A stretch of DNA of 35,448 bases from a virus, in IMG/VR virus record IMGVR_UViG_3300021371_000051, positions 1-35,448 of that record. One strand, given 5' to 3'. Positions 30,278-35,448 of the stretch are shown here, in pieces (within the stretch, counting starts at the first letter, position 1; each line of letters opens with the position of its first letter). The position numbers and the translations under genes were made by a program. The notes under the pieces were generated by a model. That model was not told where the DNA came from and did not search any database. It worked only from the letters and a program-made list of their open reading frames with translations.

Positions 30278-31675
30278 ATGGGATTTTTAAGTAAAATAAG
30301 AAATAGAGTTAAGAAACAAATACAGCCTAGTATAGGATCTATTCGTACCCCAGATAATTTTGTACCTCCTCCTCCTCCTATGGATTTAGATAGGATAATG
30401 AGAGGTCCTGGATTAAATCCGAGAAATAAATTTGATGGGGTTTTTATATCAAAGCCGAAGATTATTGATCGTATTCCAGGCAAAAGACCTAGCTCACCTC
30501 GTCCGCGCCAAACAATTGAAGAATTGTTAGCAAGCAGACCTGGAATAAAAAAAGTAGAAAAACGTGGCGGTTTTGGATTCGGATTAGGCGAAGCTATCCG
30601 TAGGTTAAACCAACAACAAGGTATGAGACCTCAACCTATATCAGACAGAATGCCCGATCAAGAAACTTTGGATAAGTTTAGACAGATGGCAAGCAGGTCA
30701 AATCCTTTTGTTAGAGATATGATTACGGATGATGGCAGGATGTACGCGGGAGGATCTCCTGGTCTTTATAAGCCAGGTGGAAGATTTTATAATCCAAGTG
30801 CTCGTTTACAAAGGCCTAATTTTGATATGGAACAGATAAGAGTAGCCAGAAGAGATCCTTCAGCTTTAGAGTCTTTACCGATGGGCGACATGCCGATGGC
30901 TCAAGATCTTCCAGAAGTTTCACCTGTTGGAATGATGCCTCAAATGCGTATGGACGGCATGCAAGATATGCAACCACGTATGATGATGGCAGAAGGGGAT
31001 GAAGTAATTGACCGCTCGCCCGAGCAAGAATTATTTAGCTTGCAAGCGCAACTTGAAAATTTGCAAAAACAATTGCGTTTAGACAGATCCTACAACGACG
31101 ATCAAGCCGTTATCAATACATCTGCTGAAATGTCTGCAATTCAAAGAAGAATGCAAGAAATATTAAATGAAGGTGGCCGTACTATATCTGAAAAAGCTAG
31201 AAGAGCAATAGAGGCTGGAAAAGGAAGCGCCATATCAAATTTAGATAGAGAAATATTAAAAAATAGCAGACCCCAACTAGCAGGCGGCGGAGACTTCCCC
31301 GACCTAACAGGCGATGGCAAAGTAACTCAAGCAGATATATTAAAAGGCCGAGGCGTTTACGCAGAAGGCGATGAGGTAATTATGGAAGAAAATGAAATAG
31401 ACGCCATGTTAGGCGGTATGGATTCTGAAGAAGCTGGAGCTATGGAAGACCTAGAGCAGATGGCTCCAGAAATGGAGATGATCGATCAGCTTGTAACAAT
31501 GGTTGTTCAAATGATTCAGCAAGGCGCAAGTGAAGAAGAGGTAATGATGTTCCTCAGAGAGCAAGGGCTCGACGATGAAGATATTGGTACTGTCCTTCAA
31601 CTTGTAGCTGAAATGGCAGAAGCCGAAGCGATGCCTCAAGATGGTATCGGAGCAGAACTAGAACAGCTAGTCTAA
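30278..31675 (+). CDS. Virion-associated protein with EF-hand-like loop (465 aa)
   Basis: RBS GAGGAAACG. N-terminal basic helix (FLSKIRNRVKKQIQ), a Pro-rich section (VPPPPPMDLDR), Met/Gly-rich low-complexity middle and a very acidic C-terminus. Residues 342-353 (DLTGDGKVTQAD) fit the EF-hand calcium loop, as in dockerins. AEGDEV occurs twice (238-243 and 362-367), and a QEILNEGGRTIS segment echoes the internal virion gene at 6187. It is upstream of terL in the same operon; a virion or scaffold-type role is likely. No enzyme motif. Confidence 0.6.
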   Translation: MGFLSKIRNRVKKQIQPSIGSIRTPDNFVPPPPPMDLDRIMRGPGLNPRNKFDGVFISKPKIIDRIPGKRPSSPRPRQTIEELLASRPGIKKVEKRGGFGFGLGEAIRRLNQQQGMRPQPISDRMPDQETLDKFRQMASRSNPFVRDMITDDGRMYAGGSPGLYKPGGRFYNPSARLQRPNFDMEQIRVARRDPSALESLPMGDMPMAQDLPEVSPVGMMPQMRMDGMQDMQPRMMMAEGDEVIDRSPEQELFSLQAQLENLQKQLRLDRSYNDDQAVINTSAEMSAIQRRMQEILNEGGRTISEKARRAIEAGKGSAISNLDREILKNSRPQLAGGGDFPDLTGDGKVTQADILKGRGVYAEGDEVIMEENEIDAMLGGMDSEEAGAMEDLEQMAPEMEMIDQLVTMVVQMIQQGASEEEVMMFLREQGLDDEDIGTVLQLVAEMAEAEAMPQDGIGAELEQLV

Positions 31676-31677
31676 CG

Positions 31678-32115
31678 ATGGCCAACGAGCCAACCAATAT
31701 AGAAAATCTTTTACAGATGCTGAATCAATCAGCACCTGTAACTGAGGCTCCTCCAGGAACTTTCGACGTCGGTTCAATCGAACCATTCAATCCGATAATG
31801 GATAGGTATAAACCTAATCCGTTGGATGAGTTTGCGATGATGATGGCTGACCCAACCAAAAAATTAAAAGTTATTTCTACTCCAGTTAAAATGCAACTCA
31901 AACCTTTGTTTGCTAAAAGAAATAAATTCAAACAATTAATAGATAAACAAAAATTTAATTACGAGCGCGGTCAAGACTTAGCATCTAAGACCGATCCCGA
32001 CGCTATTGACCAAGGCACTTATATGATGAATGCTGCGATTAAAAGCGGCAAAAGATTTCAGCAACAGCTGAATGATGTAGAAGAAAAAATTAGAAAAATA
32101 TACCAAAGTAAATAA
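31678..32115 (+). CDS. Hypothetical protein upstream of terL (145 aa)
   Basis: Disordered N-terminus (residues 1-50, Pro-rich) followed by a basic helical half (KPLFAKRNKFKQLIDKQKF and DVEEKIRKIYQSK). It starts two bases after the previous stop and ends directly before terL. No family recognised. Confidence 0.58.
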   Translation: MANEPTNIENLLQMLNQSAPVTEAPPGTFDVGSIEPFNPIMDRYKPNPLDEFAMMMADPTKKLKVISTPVKMQLKPLFAKRNKFKQLIDKQKFNYERGQDLASKTDPDAIDQGTYMMNAAIKSGKRFQQQLNDVEEKIRKIYQSK

Positions 32116-33576
32116 ATGGATTTTTCCAAACTTACAGAGGCTGAACTCAAAGAAGCCCTGCTGCTTTTAGAAAAGCAAGACGGTTACTCAACGCAAGATG
32201 AGTGTCAAGAATCTTTTTTGAGTTACGTCAACCACATGTGGCCAGAATTTGTCTGCGGTCGTCATCATCAGATATTTGCCGAAAAGCTAGAACAAGTTGC
32301 TAAGGGTGAGATCAATCGTTTGATTGTTAACATGCCGCCTCGACATACTAAGTCTGAGTTTGCCTCGACCTTCTTTCCGTCTTGGGTGATGGGACTCAAA
32401 CCGAAAATGAAAATAATGGAGACGACCCATACGGGTGAACTCGCCGTTAGGTTCGGTCGTAAAGTGCGTAACTTGATGGATCAAAAAGAATACAAACAAG
32501 TTTTTCCCGACGTCAGTTTGCAGGCTGATAATAAATCAGCAGGGCGTTGGGAAACAAATAAGGGTGGAGAGTATTTTGCAGCGGGTGTGGGTGGTGCTGT
32601 AACTGGTCGGGGTGCGGATCTACTAATCATCGACGATCCGCATTCTGAACAGGATGCACTTTCGCCAAATGCGTTAGAGTCTGCCTACGAGTGGTACACC
32701 TCTGGACCTCGCCAGCGTTTGCAACCTAAAGGTGCAATTGTAATAGTGATGACGCGTTGGTCTTCGATTGACTTGACAGCCAAGTTGCTAGAAGCGCAGA
32801 AAGAACCTTTGGCTGACCAATGGGAAGTAATAGAGTTCCCTGCTATTTTCCCAGATACTGAAAAGCCTCTTTGGCCCGAGTATTGGGCGTTAGAAGAATT
32901 GCAAAAAGTTAAAGCGTCTTTGCCTGGAATGAAGTGGAATGCTCAATGGATGCAAACGCCGACCGCTGAAGAGGGGTCAATTATCAAACGCGACTGGTGG
33001 CAAAGATGGAAACATGATTCTTTACCCTCCGTTCAATATATTATGCAGTCTTACGATACAGCGTTTTCTAAAAAAGAAACGGCTGACTTCTCGGCCATCT
33101 CAACTTGGGGTGTATTTAGACCCAGCGAAGATTCGCCCGATTGCGTCATATTACTGGATTGTCAAAAAGGCAGGTGGGACTTCCCTGAACTCAAAGAAAT
33201 AGCCATGCGCGAGTATCAATACTGGGAAACCGATATGGTGTTGATTGAAGCCAAAGCAAGTGGTACGCCACTCACCCATGAACTTAGAAGAATGGGCATA
33301 CCTGTGGTAAATTATTCGCCGACCAGAGGCCATGATAAAACAACTAGAATGCACTCGGTTGCTCCTATCTTTGAATCTGGTATGGTGTATGCCCCGAACA
33401 TGGCATTTGCCGAAGATATGATTGAAGAATGTGCATCATTTCCGTTTGGAGCTCACGATGATTTATGTGATACTATGACTCAAGCGTTGATGCGATTCCG
33501 CGAAGGCGGTTTTGTAAACTTAGATAGTGATTACGAGGACGAAGAACGCGAACCTAGACAGAGAGTTTATTACTGA
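32116..33576 (+). CDS. terL: Terminase large subunit (TerL)
   Basis: A 486-residue packaging motor and nuclease. ATPase: Walker A-like P74-P-R-H-T-K-S80 and Walker B LLIID173-D174; a coupling TRW motif is at 213-215. RNase H-like nuclease: D314 (SYDTAFSK), E378 (LIEAKASG) and D448/D449/D452 (AHDDLCDT). Order, spacing and length match full-length phage TerL. It uses ATP to move DNA into the prohead and cuts the concatemer. It is followed by the portal gene with a one-base overlap. TerS is 7.7 kb upstream. Confidence 0.95.
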   Translation: MDFSKLTEAELKEALLLLEKQDGYSTQDECQESFLSYVNHMWPEFVCGRHHQIFAEKLEQVAKGEINRLIVNMPPRHTKSEFASTFFPSWVMGLKPKMKIMETTHTGELAVRFGRKVRNLMDQKEYKQVFPDVSLQADNKSAGRWETNKGGEYFAAGVGGAVTGRGADLLIIDDPHSEQDALSPNALESAYEWYTSGPRQRLQPKGAIVIVMTRWSSIDLTAKLLEAQKEPLADQWEVIEFPAIFPDTEKPLWPEYWALEELQKVKASLPGMKWNAQWMQTPTAEEGSIIKRDWWQRWKHDSLPSVQYIMQSYDTAFSKKETADFSAISTWGVFRPSEDSPDCVILLDCQKGRWDFPELKEIAMREYQYWETDMVLIEAKASGTPLTHELRRMGIPVVNYSPTRGHDKTTRMHSVAPIFESGMVYAPNMAFAEDMIEECASFPFGAHDDLCDTMTQALMRFREGGFVNLDSDYEDEEREPRQRVYY

Positions 33577-35448
33577 TGGCAATAGAAAGACAAACACCCG
33601 ATCCTGCTCAAGAAGTAGAAGACATGCAAGATATGACAACTGAAAGACCTTTTGATGAGGTTGATGAGCAAATCATTCAAGTTTTAGAAGGTTTAGATGA
33701 AGAGGGGGTTCAGTATCAAGACGATGGCTCAGTTATTTTGGGAGAAATGGAAGAAGAAATGGGCGACGTTGGTTTTAGCGAAAACTTAGCAGAAGTTGTT
33801 TCTCAGTCTGAGCTTAGTAAAATTTATATTGAACTAACAGCTGCAATAGAAAATGATAAAGCGGCTAGAAAAGATTGGGAAAAAACTTATACCGATGGCT
33901 TGAAATATTTAGGTATGAAGTTTGATGATGCTAGGTCTGAACCTTTCGAGGGTGCGAGTGGTGTTATTCATCCGTTGCTTGGCGAAAGTGTGACTCAATT
34001 CCAAGCGCAAGCTTACAAAGAATTATTACCAGCTCAAGGCCCAGTTAAAACTCAAGTCGTTGGCGAATACAGCGCAGCTTCAGAAGAACAAGCTCAACGC
34101 GTTAAAGAGTTTATGAATTATCAAATCATTCACGTAATGGAAGAGTACGATGAAGATTTAGACCAAATGTTATTTTATCTTCCGTTAGCGGGTTCTGCTT
34201 TTAAGAAAGTTTATTACGATGAAAACTTACAAAGAGCTGTTTCAAAATTTGTTGCGCCCGAAGATTTAATTGTTCCTTACTATACAACCGATTTAGAATC
34301 TTGCCCAAGAATTACTCACGTAATCAAGATGCCAGAAAATGAAGTTAAAAAACTTCAAGCAATTGGTTTTTATAGAGACGTAAGAGTAAGTGATGGCAGC
34401 GATCTATCAAACGCATCTGGCGTTAAAGAAGAAATAGAAAAGCTAGAAGGAATGGAACCATCTTACGATACAGGTGAAGTTTCTAATCTTTACGAAGTTC
34501 ATTGTAATTTAGACCTAGAAGGGTTTGAAGACGTAAATGCAGAGGGTGAATATACAGAAGTTAAGTTGCCTTATATCGTAACGATTGACAGCAACAGCGA
34601 AAACATTTTAGCGATTCGTAGAAACTTTGAAGAAGACGACCCGATGAAAAATAAAATCGAATACTTCGTTCACTTTAAATTTTTGCCTGGTTTAGGTTTT
34701 TACGGATTTGGTTTAACTCATATGATTGGTGGTTTATCCAAAGCCTCAACGTCAATTGTTAGACAATTAATTGATGCTGGGACTTTGGCTAATTTGCCAG
34801 CTGGTTTTAAAACCAGAGGTATTAGAATTAGAGATGAAGATTCTCCAATTCAACCAGGTGAGTTTAGAGATGTGGATGCACCCGCAGGATCTTTACGAGA
34901 TGCGATTCAACCTTTGCCATTTAAAGAACCAAGCCAAACCTTGCTATCCTTGTTAGGTCTATTGGTTCAAAGCGGCCAAAGATTTGCCTCTATTGCAGAA
35001 ATTAATATAGGCGAAGGTAACTCGCAAGCACCTGTAGGAACGACGGTTGCTTTGTTAGAAAAATCTACCAAGGTTTTATCTGCCATTCATAAGCGTTTGC
35101 ATGCAGGTCAAAAGAAAGAGTTTAATTTGTTAGCAAATATTTTTGCTAAAAGTTTGCCCGAGTCTTATCCATACGCTGTAGCAGGCGGACAGATGGAAAT
35201 CAAGCAAGCTGACTTTGATGATAGGGTAGATGTATTTCCTGTCTCTAATCCAGATATATTTTCTACTAGCCAAAGAATTATAATGGCTCAAGAAATGATG
35301 CAATTGGTTCAATCGAATCCGCAGATTCATGGTCCAAATGGCATGTATGAAGCTTATCGCAGAATGTATGCTGCGTTAGGAACTGACAATATTGATGCGT
35401 TATTAATTCCACCCCCAGACACCCAACCTAAACCGATTGAGTCTGGAA
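33576..35448 (+). CDS. Portal protein, P22-type (3' end outside window)
   Basis: The frame stays open from the ATG at 33576 to the right edge: 624 complete codons are visible and the end is missing. The start overlaps the terL stop by one base (TGATG). Residues about 119-140 carry the P22-type signature RSEPFEGASGVIHPL, followed by FQAQAYKELLPA. Later segments (LPLAGSAFKKVYYDE, LVPYYTTDLESCPR and GFGLTHMIGGLSKA) are characteristic of this portal family. It forms the dodecameric ring that TerL docks to and through which DNA passes. Relatives are often somewhat longer, so the missing part is probably short. Confidence 0.92.
   Translation, partial: MAIERQTPDPAQEVEDMQDMTTERPFDEVDEQIIQVLEGLDEEGVQYQDDGSVILGEMEEEMGDVGFSENLAEVVSQSELSKIYIELTAAIENDKAARKDWEKTYTDGLKYLGMKFDDARSEPFEGASGVIHPLLGESVTQFQAQAYKELLPAQGPVKTQVVGEYSAASEEQAQRVKEFMNYQIIHVMEEYDEDLDQMLFYLPLAGSAFKKVYYDENLQRAVSKFVAPEDLIVPYYTTDLESCPRITHVIKMPENEVKKLQAIGFYRDVRVSDGSDLSNASGVKEEIEKLEGMEPSYDTGEVSNLYEVHCNLDLEGFEDVNAEGEYTEVKLPYIVTIDSNSENILAIRRNFEEDDPMKNKIEYFVHFKFLPGLGFYGFGLTHMIGGLSKASTSIVRQLIDAGTLANLPAGFKTRGIRIRDEDSPIQPGEFRDVDAPAGSLRDAIQPLPFKEPSQTLLSLLGLLVQSGQRFASIAEINIGEGNSQAPVGTTVALLEKSTKVLSAIHKRLHAGQKKEFNLLANIFAKSLPESYPYAVAGGQMEIKQADFDDRVDVFPVSNPDIFSTSQRIIMAQEMMQLVQSNPQIHGPNGMYEAYRRMYAALGTDNIDALLIPPPDTQPKPIESG

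Noticed and set aside
33576-35448. Joining the right edge to the left edge would end the portal frame at TAA overlapping the lysozyme ATG (TAATG), as if the window were a complete circle.
   Set aside because: The reading frame fits by chance one time in three, and upstream genes here commonly end in TAATG anyway. No capsid or scaffold gene is in the window, and the portal would end before the part usually seen in relatives. The window is more likely a piece of a larger genome; checking the source contig would decide.

Overview
The window is a piece of an AT-rich, double-stranded DNA tailed phage genome (Caudoviricetes). Almost all of it is coding, with 1-11 base gene overlaps of the TAATG or ATGA kind, and there are no rRNA or tRNA genes, no CRISPR and no integrase. 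The P22-type portal, the P22/T4-type lysozyme and a run of large glycine/glutamine-rich internal virion proteins suggest a podovirus-like phage. From memory, several signatures (the GTSDDIPAMLSDGEF motif, a large terminase beside a P22-type portal, Sak4/DUF669/Prim-Pol replication genes) are typical of marine phages of low-GC bacteria such as pelagiphages and their relatives. That host assignment is inference. No major capsid or scaffold gene is visible, and the portal gene runs off the right edge, so the head and tail genes probably lie just outside the window, between the right and left edges on the phage map.

Layout. (1) 1-12004, plus strand: lysozyme, a large tail-type structural protein, a small virion protein, a 2OG-Fe(II) oxygenase and four large internal virion or ejection-type proteins. 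(2) 12001-15697, minus strand: PDDEXK nucleases, a membrane protein, a primase-polymerase/helicase fusion and an HTH regulator. (3) 15790-17015, plus strand: Sak4-like recombinase ATPase and a DUF669 ssDNA-binding protein. (4) 17090-21909, minus strand: DUF3310 protein, RecE/Cas4-like exonuclease, SF2 helicase, HNH endonuclease and a chain of very small overlapping genes. (5) 22011-24461, plus strand: small early genes, then a 340-base noncoding region packed with TTTTGTCA repeats, then the small terminase. (6) 24477-25300, minus strand: five small genes, at least one a membrane peptide. (7) 25637-29644, plus strand: an accessory block of eleven mostly acidic small proteins of unknown function, in three units; the second and third have their own predicted promoter and factor-independent terminator. 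(8) 29645-30277, noncoding, with palindromes and a perfect DnaA-box sequence. (9) 30278-35448, plus strand: two virion-associated proteins, large terminase and portal.

How it fits together. The replication set (Prim-Pol/helicase, SF2 helicase, Sak4, SSB, exonuclease, Holliday-junction-type nuclease, HNH) contains no DNA polymerase and no RNA polymerase, so the phage probably relies on host polymerases and uses recombination for replication. Packaging uses terS (23793-24461) and terL (32116-33576), which are unusually far apart. The strand switches several times, giving three divergent control regions (15698-15789, 21910-22010, 25301-25636), each with inverted repeats. The most notable unexplained elements are the TTTTGTCA array (23321-23653), the repeated AAATCGGG element in terS, a hairpin that places a start codon in its loop (17283-17316), and the accessory cassettes at 25637-29644.
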